The notes below the pieces were generated by a model, which worked only from the letters and a program-made list of their open reading frames with translations, had not been told where the DNA came from and made no database searches. From the NCBI GenBank assembly GCA_947561585.1, contig CANNZV010000866.1:62001-126000 (forward strand): a DNA stretch of 64,000 nt. Direction: 5' to 3'. Every line of letters starts with the position of its first letter. The stretch's first letter is position 1. The position numbers and the translations under genes are program-made. Below are positions 23,619 to 34,234 of this stretch, one piece after another. Origin of the DNA: Caprella mutica (Eukaryota > Arthropoda > Malacostraca > Amphipoda > Caprellidae).

Positions 23619-23660
23619 GATAGAAATACCTACTTCAAAGATACCTTCTTGCGTTGGGTA

Positions 23661-23752
23661 GACCTAAATGCATTATACCTAAATGCATTATACCTAAATG
23701 CATTATACCTAAATTCCTTACACCTAAATGCATTATACCTAAATGAATTATG
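23661..23752. repeat. 15-bp tandem repeat, about 6 copies (CCTAAATGCATTATA)
   Basis: CCTAAATG recurs at 23,663, 23,678 and onward at 15-bp spacing. It sits about 45 bp from the preceding 18-bp array. Confidence 0.88.
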
Positions 23753-24488
23753 TTCAGTATACCAACTGGTTACTATTTTTATATATTTATTGTCAACCCC
23801 ATTAATATAATCAAAACTAATTATTAATGCAATAGTATTTATTATCTCACTGGCAAATTCACTCTCCAAAAATATATTTAAAATGTTTTAGCACAGATAA
23901 ACCATTATATATGACAATATACAATATAAAATCACATTATATTAATAAATGATAGTTCAAATCGACATTTGTAAAATATTCAATTAAATTTTTTTAAATC
24001 TTGTATTGAAATCATAATATTCAATTAATTGGAATTCACTAGTCAGGACATTGTTAAAGTACTTAAAGATCTTCACAATTTTTATAAAATCTAGTAACAT
24101 TATTAAACCAAATCAATGGAAAAAAATATCCAATCCAAAAACTTACCGATTAAGACAAAATAATCCTTTTTCGTTGACGTTAATCCACTTAGGGGTTAGT
24201 TTTCTGTCTTTCCTTAATCACAATCCAGGACTAAGCCTATTGCACTCTGAAATAAAACACTCGTAGATTCCACTGGTAAGTTCAAACCTCTTTCAAAATG
24301 CAGTACCCTGCTTTGCTCTATTTATGGTAGATCTTCTATGATTTTGTATGGTATTCGATTTGTGGCTGAGAGACGCAAACTCCACGGACCTGTCCAATCA
24401 AAGTTCAGAAAGCTACTGAGGTGCCATATGATGCTGTGCAGTGTTGCCGCCTCGACAGCATTGATTTAATCAAAGGAAAGTGCGATGG
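23753..24488. other. Mostly unique interval, higher GC at 24.25-24.48 kb
   Basis: The left part is AT-rich. From about 24,250 to 24,480 GC rises and the sequence is non-repetitive, without a clear frame. It could be a conserved noncoding segment or a small untranslated exon; nothing identifies it further. Confidence 0.3.
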
Positions 24489-24489
24489 T

Positions 24490-24622
24490 TTGATTATTAT
24501 TCAACTGAATAATAACATTGAATTATATTGATTATCATTCAACTGAATAATGACATTGAATTAAATTGATTATCATTCAACTGAATAATAACATTCAATT
24601 ATATTGATTATTATTCAACTAA
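24490..24622. repeat. 38-bp tandem repeat, about 3.5 copies
   Basis: TGATTATTATTCAACTGAAT recurs at 24,491 and 24,529 with 38-bp spacing. ATTATTCAACTGAATAAT is close to an inverted repeat within each unit. It directly adjoins the long palindrome. Confidence 0.85.
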
Positions 24623-24623
24623 T

Positions 24624-24833
24624 GTAAGATCTTAATTACCGGTCAGTGCTACATCTTCGGACATATAAGAAAAAACAATGTAAAAATTGTTATTATTACA
24701 CAGTGCTATCTAATACTTCTGCAAACCCGGGTTTGCAGAAGTATTAGATAGCACTGTGTAATAATAATAATTTTTACATTGTTTTTCTTATATGTACGAA
24801 GATGTAACACTGACCGGTAATTAAAGACTTACC
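24624..24833. mobile_element. Near-perfect 210-bp palindrome (foldback element)
   Basis: Two arms of about 105 bp meet at AAACCCGGGTTT (centre 24,728/24,729) with only a handful of mismatches and a few single-base indels. Arms include ATTACCGGTCAG, ACATCTTCGGACATATAAG and ATAGCACTGTG. The outer ends (GTAAGATCTT / AAGACTTACCC) and arm sequence match the family seen at 46.97-47.13 and 63.83 kb. The octamer TAATGTAA occurs at both edges (24,621-24,628 and just after the right arm) and may be a target-site duplication. No coding. Confidence 0.85.
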
Positions 24834-24839
24834 CTAATG

Positions 24840-25430
24840 TAATTACATTATTCAATTAACGTCAGAACAATTGTTTTGATTTAATGCTATATAACAAATA
24901 AATAAAGCACCATTTCAATTTAGTTTACTTTACTATCGAGTTTTAGTTACCTAGCTTTTAGTTACTTAAATTTGTGTATAAATTAAATGAGTTAAATATA
25001 ATAAACCGTTTAGTTTATGCGTTCATTTAGTTGCTCAATTATGTGTATAAATTTGATTAATTGTATTTATTTAACGTTTAATTTATGCGTTCTATTAGGT
25101 ATTTAATTATGCGTATAAATTTAATGAGTTTAACATTTTAAAATGTTTCATTAATTGAAATCGCTTGTTAATGCATAAACTAATAATATAATCAAAATGT
25201 ATAACACTTATAGATATTATATTTGTAATATAGTATTCATGAATATTATTTTGTGATATATCAATAATAAATTTTGTGTTTGTAAAATAATATTTATTAA
25301 TTATTTTATTTATATTAGCATCTATAAACAATAAGAAAATATTTCAATAGTATTAAGTACTTGAAAATGTGTAATTTCTACATCTCTACATTTCCTATGG
25401 ATAACATAGGTACATATTTAATATTACACT
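24840..25430. other. AT-rich spacer
   Basis: AT-rich with a loose reuse of ATGCGTTCATTTAGTT / ATGCGTTCTATTAGG phrases at about 25,015-25,130 (period about 75 bp). No gene signal. Confidence 0.3.
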
Positions 25431-25699
25431 TGATTTGATACGTGGCTGGACATTTCGTCAGCAGAAAATTCGTCAACGAAATGTTTTTTTTTTTGTATAT
25501 GCATTATATTTCACATTTTTAATCTATATTTTCCACTATAAAAGTGGGAAACTTGCTGATGGTAATTAGAAATTCATGATATTTGCCTTCGTATTACAAT
25601 CTTATTCTCTTACGCCTAATGGCTGACAACAGTATAACTTAACACATTTTTTTAAGGTAAATGAAATCATATGCTTAATGTAAAAGATAATTAACCCAA

Positions 25700-26120
25700 A
25701 AATGCATTCCGTTGGATGAAATATCCGTTGAACGAAATCTCCGTTGGATGAAATATCTGTTGGACGAAATTTCCGTTGGATGAAATATCTGTTGGACGAA
25801 ATCTCCGTTGAACGAATTGTCTGTTGAATGAAATGTTTGTTGAATGAAATGACTGTTAAACGAGGTTTCCGTCGAACCAAATATTCGTTGGATGAAATGT
25901 CCGTTGGAGGAAATGTCCGCTGGATGAAATGTCCGTTGGACGAGATTACCGTTGGATGAAATGTCCGCTGAACGAAATATTCGTTGGATGAAATGTCCGT
26001 TGGAGGAAATGTCCGCTAGATGAAATGTCCGTTGGACGAGATTACCGTTGGATGAAATGACCGCTGGACGAAATATTCGCTGGATGAAATTTCCGTTAGA
26101 CGAGATTACTGTTTCACGAA
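25700..26120. repeat. 16-bp minisatellite, TTGGATGAAATGTCCG core
   Basis: About 26 units of 16 bp, with variants GGACGA, GGAGGA, GAACGA and CTGGAT. A six-unit (96-bp) block containing GGAGGAAATGTCCGC and GACGAGATTACCG is repeated in tandem (about 25,890-26,080). Flanking sequence carries related words in opposite orientation (GGACATTTCGTC near 25,450) and in the same orientation (ACGAAATGTCC near 26,115). Confidence 0.9.
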
Positions 26121-26978
26121 ATGTCCTATACCCGAAAATATAGTAATTGGTGTTTCTATTATTGAGTCTCTAAATAGTATAAAATTTACAGCGTGGACGC
26201 AGTTTAATAAAAATATTAACATTAGATTAATAAATTCTTATCCCTGTACGATTTCATACTTAAGTATAATGTGTAGCAGTGTAACTTATTTACCATAGCA
26301 CGAAACAATAACAATAACATAACAACAACAATAATAACTATTTGAAGCACATTAGGAATAAAAAAAAACGATAAATAATAATTCTTACAATTGATAAAAA
26401 ATGAGTACGTTAATTATATCTTTTTGGTTTCATAATAAAACTAAATAGAATGATGTAAAGGCTATTATGCTAAGAAATTGAATAGAAATTCAACCTTATG
26501 CAAAATAAATAAATAAGGTATATCTAACTAATTGAAAATATTAGAGATAAACTTATATATTTAAATATACTAACTCATTATTTTAATTAGTAAACATTAT
26601 TTCTCAAACATTCATTACAACTAACAATCATATAGTTATATAATAATAACAAAATAATTAGAGTCCTAGAATACCTTCAACGTTGAGATTTCAATTGTTC
26701 TATTGAAATAACAATAGTATTATTTAAATATTTATTTTATCTTAATTAAAATATTCTTCAGATTATATGCAAAGCGTTATTCCTTTTTCAAATTTTTATT
26801 ATCGTACGCTCACTTTTATTAATTTTACACCAATTAAAACACTTTTCTATAATAAAATTGCTTGACACGACTTACTGTTATTTATTGTACTAGTTATTTT
26901 TACAGTATTGTACTAGTTATTTTTACAGTATATAAATAAATTGTAGTCATTATTACCAAAACTTATTAAAATTGAAGT
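26121..26978. other. AT-rich spacer with a 26-bp direct duplication
   Basis: Unique AT-rich sequence. TGTACTAGTTATTTTTACAG is present twice in a row at about 26,888-26,935. No gene seen. Confidence 0.3.
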
Positions 26979-27046
26979 AGGGTAACATAAGTCAATCTGA
27001 ATGTTGAAAATTTTGCTTAACTTACCATGACGTAACACGTCAATTG

Positions 27047-27970
27047 ATCCCATGACGTCAATTGATCCCCGGTCAATTGACTCCCAGTCATATTTTCCGT
27101 TTATACACCTAGTATTAATATATTATTGGTGCATACATTAATTATAGAACATATAATAGAAATATTATCCTTACAGAGATTGAGTTGCTTAAAGAAACTA
27201 AGTAATAAGGGTAAAAGCAGTTAACATTTAATTAAATCTTTTTTTTATTCAAATAAACCTCGATATAATGTTTTTAAATTTTTTTTTTAAGACTATAAAC
27301 TCAGTGGTAAAATAAACTGTACAGACATACCCACTCTTATTATAACTCGCACATGTGACAAATCAAATAAATCAGAAACATGTCTCGTAATTATTTCTCC
27401 TGGTATAGAAACTAATTGAAGATTATATTTTGACAATTTTATCGTTAGTTTTTAGTTAAGCTGTTTTCGCTGTGATTATGTATTACAAATCAAAAATCAT
27501 TTTATGAGAAATAATTTAAGTATACAATTTACCATAAAATGATGTTCAATCTATCCCACCTGCATGATCATAATGTTTGCAATAGTTACAGCGAAACAGC
27601 TTAACTGAAAGTTAGGTATATTCACTTAGCTTGCGAATGAACCAATCAATAGCTGGTTAATATTTGTTTAGTAACTACATAGTTGTAAATTCAAATTATT
27701 TGTAGATAGAAAATGACTAATTTGTTGTGGTAATAAGTTCTAGTTGTTTGAATTCTGTAATTTTTTATTATATGCATGTAAGAAGTTAATTTGTAGAAGA
27801 AGTTAATTTGTTTCACAAGTTTTATTTATTAATTTAATAGTAGATACCAATTTTTATACAGAAATAAATATCGTAATAAATTATAGTATGATAAGTATAT
27901 AAGCAAATAAATAGGACTGGGAATCAAATGACCATGGCCCAATTGACCGGGGATCGAATGGTATTGGGAT
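27047..27970. mobile_element. TIR element inserted in the MITE
   Basis: Bounded by inverted sequences: GATCCCCGGTCAATTGACTC...CCCAGTC on the left (27,047-27,091) and GACTGGG...CAATTGACCGGGGATCGAAT...ATTGGGAT on the right (27,914-27,970). About 924 bp. The interior is AT-rich without a recognisable transposase, so it is nonautonomous. It carries another inverted-repeat element at 27.45-27.62 kb. Confidence 0.65.
27445..27616. mobile_element. Small MITE nested inside the 27.0-28.0 kb element
   Basis: Terminal inverted repeats TTAGTTAAGCTGTTTTCGCT (about 27,452) and ACAGCGAAACAGCTTAACTG (about 27,589) enclose about 110 bp. With flanks the inverted match extends to about 40 bp with mismatches. 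Noncoding. Confidence 0.65.
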
Positions 27971-28040
27971 AATAATAACCGATTACCTGTAATACTTACC
28001 TTACGGTAACTGTATGCAGTCGGTAATTGAGTCGTTACCC

Positions 28041-28483
28041 TGCTAATTATATTTAATCTTTCAATAGAATAAATACCGATATGAATGTCTATCCTAATGA
28101 TGCCCATCTTGTGCTTATTTAAGAATGAATGGACATTTATATGTGATAAATATACGATAACTTATTCTTTATTTAAAAATTAATTAAAAACGCGACGGAT
28201 ACTATTGTGATATATTAAATTATGAATTGGAGGAGGATGGAACGATCAAATAGTGAGTATTCATTTATTCATTAGTAGAAATTCTATTTTCATAATCAAT
28301 ACTCTTCAATTATTCGAAAGCTCTAAAAATGAGAAAATGTAGATTTTTACATCGTTTCTGTAAATCTTCAATTCATAAATTTATTAAGATTTATTAGAAA
28401 GTAACAAATAATTCGAATTAGGATAGATAATATCATTATTAATATAAAAAAGCTAACTATGATATGAAAAGTAATATATTCAA
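28041..28483. other. AT-rich spacer
   Basis: No gene or array recognised. Confidence 0.3.
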
Positions 28484-29065
28484 ACTAGTGTACTTCCCGT
28501 TAAAAATAACGGGTTTTCAATAGTGGTGAAAATTAAGCCGTTATAAGTTCACTTTCCCGTGAAATTAGAAAAACGTAATAAGATTTTTTTAAATATATTT
28601 CCATGCGTAACATGGATATATTTTAATGTTAAATTTCTAACCTAACAATACACGTCGTTTTTATTTATTTAATAAGGAATAAATTATCATTCATTTACCT
28701 TGAAATTTTATTTTTTATCTGTGTTTGTTACATCTTGCCATAAACATATATAATAAATTTTCTGGCATTCTTAAGAAGCAGACACAAAATAAATGAATAA
28801 ATAAATAAACACACTACGGTAATTATTAGGATAGGTATGATATTCAAATTCTATTTATTTCATTAAATTCTCTTATGATATTTATATATTTAATGTATCT
28901 GTTTAAGCAGAAAATTAATTAATTCGAAATGGAATTTAAACTATACAGGTACGTATAAAATAATTGTCATTAGTCAGTAAATAACTAAATCTAAAGAATT
29001 CTTAAATTACGCCAATATAAATATTATTGAAAAACTGTTATTTTTAACGGTTGAGGACACTAGTG
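28484..29065. mobile_element. TIR element, CACTAGTG...CCGTTAAAAATAAC termini
   Basis: The left end ACTAGTGTACTTCCCGTT continues AAAAATAACGGGTTTTC. The right end, read inverted, is CACTAGTGTCCTCAACCGTT continuing AAAAATAACAGTTTTTC. The terminal inverted repeats are about 36 bp and the element about 580 bp. It is AT-rich, with no transposase frame recognised. Confidence 0.65.
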
Positions 29066-29464
29066 CTTAAATGAAATAATACATTATAATCATAAAATTC
29101 TTCAACATGTTTCGATAGAAAATAATTTGAAACAAATTTTGATATGTTCATGAAATTTAGTTCTCTAATAAAAAAAATGATTTTAAGTTTTAATTACACT
29201 TTTAAATAAAAAGTTTTAAATTATATTTTACATGATTATTTTCCGGTTCCTTGAGATAATTGGTGAAGAAATTGTAGATAATAAATAATCAATTCAATTC
29301 CCTTACCACCGAACCATATTCAAATACGTGAGTCTGCCGAAGCCTCTTAATTCGAATCAGTGTTTGTGGAGTTCGTCAAAAATAGTCAATGGAGCGTTTG
29401 AATCCTGACTGGCTGTGTGGCGACTTAAAGCTGACCTTACGATTCGAACACTGTCTGATTCGAA
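29066..29464. other. AT-rich, then moderate-GC unique DNA
   Basis: The right part (29,330-29,460) contains repeated ATTCGAA words in both orientations (AATTCGAATCAGTG, CGATTCGAACACTG, TGATTCGAACTG), suggesting a small degraded inverted repeat. Despite the GATTCGAAC words, no tRNA cloverleaf is present. Confidence 0.3.
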
Positions 29465-29485
29465 CTGAAATGTAGAGAGGGATAG

Positions 29486-29882
29486 CGCTATGGGAGCAGT
29501 GGGAGCAGTGGTATCTATGGGAGCAGTGGTATATCTATGGGAGCAATGGTATCTATGGGAGCAGTGGTATCTATAGGAGCAGTGGTATCTATGGGAGCAG
29601 TGGTATCTATGGGAGCAGTGGTATCTATGGGAGCAGTGGGATCTATGAGAGCAGTGATATATATGGGCACAGTGGTATCTATGGGAGCAGTGGTATCTAT
29701 GAGAGCAGTGGTATCTATGGGGGCAGTGGTATCTATGAGAGCAGTGGTATCTATGGGAGCAGTGGTATCTATGGGAGCAGTGGTATCTATGAGAGCAGTG
29801 GTATCTATGGGAGCAGTGGTATCTATGGGAGCAGTGGTATCTATGAGAGCAGTGGTATCTATGGGAGCAGTGGTATCTATTG
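29486..29882. repeat. 18-bp minisatellite, about 22 copies (GTATCTATGGGAGCAGTG)
   Basis: Highly uniform units with GGGAG/GAGAG alternation. The plus frame translates as VVSMGA repeats starting at the in-unit ATG, an artefact of 3n length. Confidence 0.93.
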
Positions 29883-30047
29883 GGTATTTAGGTGGTATCT
29901 AAATACTATATCTCAATTGTAGATATAAATAATGTACCAATATTGTATATCTGAAGATATCGTAAAGGCATTATTATAATGTATTTTTGTCATATAAGTT
30001 GAATAAAAGTATAAGAATTATTACAATCTACGCTCATTGATATTTGT

Positions 30048-31396
30048 ATTGTAATATTAGTATAGTTATACATAATATTGGTATAGCTATATATAATATT
30101 AGTATTGCTATACATAATATTAGTATTGCTATACATATTATTAGTATTGCTATATATAATATTAGTATTGCTATACATAATATTAGTATTGCTATACATA
30201 ATATTAGTATTGCTATACATAATATTAGTATTGCTATACATAATATTAGTATTGCTATACATAATATTAGTATTGCTATACATAATATTAGTATTGCTAT
30301 ACATTATATTAGTATTGCTATACATAATATTAGTATTGCTATACATAATATTAGTATAGCTATACATAATATTAGTATTGCTATACATAATATTAGTATT
30401 GCTATACATAATATTAGTATTGCTATACATAATATTAGTATTGCTATACATAATATTAGTATTGCTATACATAATATTAGTATAGCTATACATAATATTA
30501 GTATTGCTATACATAATATTAGTATTGCTATACATAATATTAGTATAGCTATACATAATATTAGTATTGCTATACATAATATTAGTATTGCTATACATAA
30601 TATTAGTATTGCTATACATAATATTAGTATTGCTATACATAATATTAGTATAGCTATACATAATATTAGTATTGCTATACATAATATTAGTATTGCTATA
30701 CACAATATTGGTGTAGCTATACATAATATTAGTATTGCTATACATAATATTAGTATTGCTATACATAATATTAGTATTGCTATACATAATATTAGTATAG
30801 CTATACATAATATTAGTATTGCTATACATAATATTAGTATAGCTATACATAATATTAGTATTGCTATACATAATATTAGTATTGCTATACATAATATTAG
30901 TATTGCTATACATAATATTAGTATAGCTATACATAATATTAGTATTGCTATACATAATATTAGTATTGCTATACATAATATTAGTATAGCTATACATAAT
31001 ATTAGTATAGCTATACATAATATTAGTATTGCTATACATAATATTAGTATTGCTATACATAATATTAGTATTGCTATACATAATATTAGTATAGCTATAC
31101 ATAATATTAGTATAGCTATACATAATATTAGTATAGCTATACATAATATTAGTATAGCTATACATAATATTAGTATTGCTATACATAATATTAGTATTGC
31201 TATACATAATATTAGTATAGCTATACATAATATTAGTATTGCTATACATAATATTAGTATTGCTATACACAATATTGGTGTAGCTATAAATAATATTAGT
31301 ATAGCTATACATAATATTAGTATAGCTATACACAATATTGGTGTAGCTATACATAATATTGGTATTGCTATACACAATATTGGTATAGCTATACAG
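30048..31396. repeat. 21-bp minisatellite, about 64 copies (ATAATATTAGTATTGCTATA core)
   Basis: Extremely homogeneous units. Nearly all variation is a single T/A choice (TATTGC or TATAGC), so the array reads like a binary string; a rarer CACAATATTGGTG form occurs at 30.70 kb and clusters at 31.26-31.38 kb. The A form creates the palindrome GTATAGCTATAC. Several frames on both strands stay open for 369-461 codons with heptapeptide periods, as expected for stop-free 3n units. No start context or splice site supports expression. Confidence 0.96.
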
Positions 31397-31399
31397 GTT

Positions 31400-31895
31400 T
31401 TATATGTGCACAAAATATGAATAATTATTTCCTGAAGTAATGGAGGACATAAGGGGTAAAAATCTATCTACAACTTACAAAATTTAATAAAAAGTGTTAG
31501 ATCATTCATTTTGGTAAAAATAAGAATATATTGTTACTTTTGAATATAATTATATTAAAGCGTGCATATTCTGAACATTTCACTAAAAAAGGGTAATTAT
31601 AGACTTGGTGGGCTTTCATGTCTAAAATTTCTATGGGACTACGAGCACTAGAACCACCCCCCCCCCCTTCCTCCAGTAGGGGGTGCATTAGGGGGGGGGG
31701 AACGGGTGTTGGTCAAAAATCATGATTTTTCTTTTTTTGTGGTATGCAAAAAGAATGTTAGGCAGTGTACTTTTATGCCTCAATTTTTTTTTTTTTTTTG
31801 GGGGGGGGGGCTAGAGTCACTCCAAACCACCCAATAGGTGGTGAAAAGGGGGCAAGGGGTATTTACGTTTTTGGCCAACTATTACGCTTTTGACT
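31400..31895. other. Homopolymer-rich low-complexity segment
   Basis: Contains runs of C (about 31,655-31,668), G (about 31,692-31,700 and 31,800-31,810) and T (about 31,782-31,799) in a short span, with GTGGT/ACCACC words that look like a degraded inverted repeat. Such runs are frequent sites of sequencing error. Confidence 0.6.
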
Positions 31896-31906
31896 CTTCA
31901 GTTAAA

Positions 31907-32113
31907 GGCTGCTTCACACATCACCGGGATCCGTCCGGCACGTCACCGGTCCGTCTCCGTCACTCTCCTCTCAGTGATTCGGTGTCAGTGAAAAAATATA
32001 TCGTTACATTAATTTCATCGGACACATTCACACAGTACCGGCTTTCCTCAGTGATAAAAAATCACTGTCCGGTGACGTCCCGGACGGATCACGGTGATGT
32101 GTGAAGCAACCGT
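31907..32113. mobile_element. MITE with GGCTGCTTCACACATCACCG termini
   Basis: Left terminus GGCTGCTTCACACATCACCG then GGATCCGTCCGG. The right terminus, inverted, is GGTTGCTTCACACATCACCG then TGATCCGTCCGG. About 207 bp, GC-richer than its surroundings. It ends in a TTCACACA-type TIR of the sort found on many hAT- or Harbinger-like nonautonomous elements; the superfamily is not fixed because no clean target duplication is visible. Confidence 0.8.
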
Positions 32114-33022
32114 AAATGTGAATATCCCAACAATAAATAAATAAGAGTCAATGAGTTTTAGTGCTACAGAAAATCAAAAGCAGTTTTGAAATTGTCGACC
32201 GATTTCTAACGAAATTCCAAAGAAATATTTACAAATTTTACAATTTCTTGTTTTTATCACAGTTCAAAACCGGAAATCTATGGTTTTTAAAATTGGTTTG
32301 TTCTCAAAAATTACTCATCGAAGAAAAACAAGAAGGAAATTTGAAATCTTGGTCTTTAAATTTGTAAAAAATTATAAAAAGATTTTAAAACTGTCTAAGT
32401 TTTCGTTTTAACTTTTTTTTTTTAAATTTACGAATACAAAATTATAATTCCCTTCCATTTTCTTCAAAAAAAAAGGCCAATATCTAAAAGTTACGCTCAC
32501 AAAAGGTGTTTATTTCAGTAAGTTAAATACAATGATATTTTCAGAGTATTCTGTCAACAAATTAAAAATTTGCTGAAATTTGAGTCTTTTAAAATTCCTT
32601 TCTCAAAGACTGCTACAAATCAGTTGATGACGTATAAGGTTGAATTTTTCCTTATAAACTATTTATATTGGCTCTTATGATTGATATGATTTAAATAGAA
32701 ATAAAGAAAATGCAGTTATAATTCTTATCCAAATATATATTTTCGAGAATAATAATTGTAATGCAATTATTTGAGATAGAATTAATACGCATCCAGATAG
32801 CGGTGAACATCGAAGGAACATTGTCCCGATATTGTAACAACATTGGTATTTTAAGATAATAAAATTGTTTTCTGGTTAATACCATATTTAAAATACATTT
32901 AACACCTGGAAACACTTTTTAGATTATAATTATTAAAATTCTATTATTTATATTATTTTATTATTAACCAGTTACTATTGTTATGCACTAAGATTCTTAA
33001 TTCTTACCAGGCAAGTACACTA
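32114..33022. other. AT-rich spacer
   Basis: Unique AT-rich DNA with short A/T runs; no gene signal. Confidence 0.3.
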
Positions 33023-33025
33023 GTG

Positions 33026-34032
33026 TCTGATCACCTTCATCTGACTCTATTACCCAGAAGACCTTCATCTGACTCTTCTACCATGAGTACCTTCATCTAA
33101 CACTTCTATTCTGAAGACCTTCATCTGACTCTATTACCCTGAAGACCTTCATCTGACTCTATTACCCTGAAGACCTTCATCTGACTCTATTACCCAGAAG
33201 ACCTTCATCTGACTCTTCTACCATGAGTACCTTCATCTAACTCTTCTATTCTGAAGACCTTCATCTGACTCTATTACCCTGAAGACCTTCATCTGACTCT
33301 ATTACCCAGAAGACCTTCATCTGACTCTTCTACCATGAGTACCTTCATCTAACTCTTCTATTCTGAAGACCTTCATCTGACTCTATTACCCTGAAGACCT
33401 TCATCTGACTCTATTACCCTGAAGACCTTCATCTGACTCTTATACCCAGAAGACCTTCATCTGACTCTATCACCCTGAAGACCTTCATCTGACTCTATTA
33501 CCCTGAAGACCTTCATCTGACTCTATTACCCAGAAGACCTTCATCTGACTCTATTACCCTGAAGACCTTCATCCGACTCTTCTACCCTGAAGACCTTCAT
33601 CTGACTCTATTACCCTGAAGACCTTCATCTGACTCTTATACCCAGAAGACCTTCATCTGACTCTATCACCCTGAAGACCTTCATCTGACTCTATTACCCT
33701 GAAGACCTTCATCTGACTCTATTACCCAGAAGACCTTCATCTGACTCTATTACCCAGAAGACCTTCATCTGACTCTTCTATTCTGAAGACCTTCATCTGA
33801 CTCTATTACCCTGAAGACCTTCATCTGACTCTATTACCCTGAAGACCTTCATCTGACTCTTATACCCAGAAGACCTTCATCCAACTCTTCTACCCTGAAG
33901 ACCTTCATCTGAATCTTCTACGCTGAAGCCCTTCAACCTACTCTTCAACTCTGAAGACCTTCATCCGACTCTACTACCTTGAAGCCCTTCATCTGACTCT
34001 TCTACACTGAAGCCCTTCAACCTACTCTTCTA
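33026..34032. repeat. 28-bp minisatellite, about 36 copies (CCTTCATCTGACTCTATTAC core)
   Basis: CCTTCATCTGACTCTATTAC plus CCTGAAGA. Variants CCATGAGTA, CTTATACCCA and TTCTGAAGA recur in fixed order, showing multi-unit duplications at about 33,050-33,380 and 33,430-33,880. The right end is more degenerate (CTTCAACCTACTCTTC). Confidence 0.94.
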
Positions 34033-34225
34033 TTAGAACAAAGCGTGTCCCGTCCATTAATTCGTGGGCAAGTCCGCCAAGCCATTCAATGACTGGAGGC
34101 TAATGAATTAGGCTCTAAAATGATAATTCTTAGTGGTATCTACTCTGCACTGCCATTATATGAAGATGGGGAGTGTATACCTACACTACAGAGCTAATTA
34201 ACCGTGAATAAATGAACTAGGAACA
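34033..34225. other. Short unique spacer between two arrays
   Basis: Non-repetitive and of moderate GC; separates the 28-bp and 50-bp arrays. No frame or motif recognised. Confidence 0.3.
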
Positions 34226-34234
34226 GAGTGAGGG

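Larger units (their letters stand above)
26980..28040. mobile_element. MITE of the GGGTAACTACTCAATTACCG family, split by a nested element
   Basis: The left part, 26,980-27,046, contains CAATCTGAATGTTGAAAATT and CTTACCATGACGTAAC. The right part, 27,971-28,040, contains TTACGGTAACTG and GCAGTCGGTAATTGAG, ending TTACCC. Together they match the intact copies at 4.27 and 38.7 kb, apart from a deletion near the left tip. The two parts are separated by about 920 bp of foreign sequence. Confidence 0.75.

Noticed and set aside
29440..29475. tRNA-like GATTCGAAC words
   Set aside because: No A-box, acceptor stem or anticodon arm at proper spacing; the words belong to a small inverted repeat.
29990..31420. 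Long open frames of 369-461 codons on both strands
   Set aside because: All derive from one 21-bp stop-free repeat; several frames on both strands are open together, as expected for a 3n repeat.
31838..32104. 88-codon plus-strand open frame
   Set aside because: It lies across the MITE at 31.9-32.1 kb and its TIRs; noncoding.
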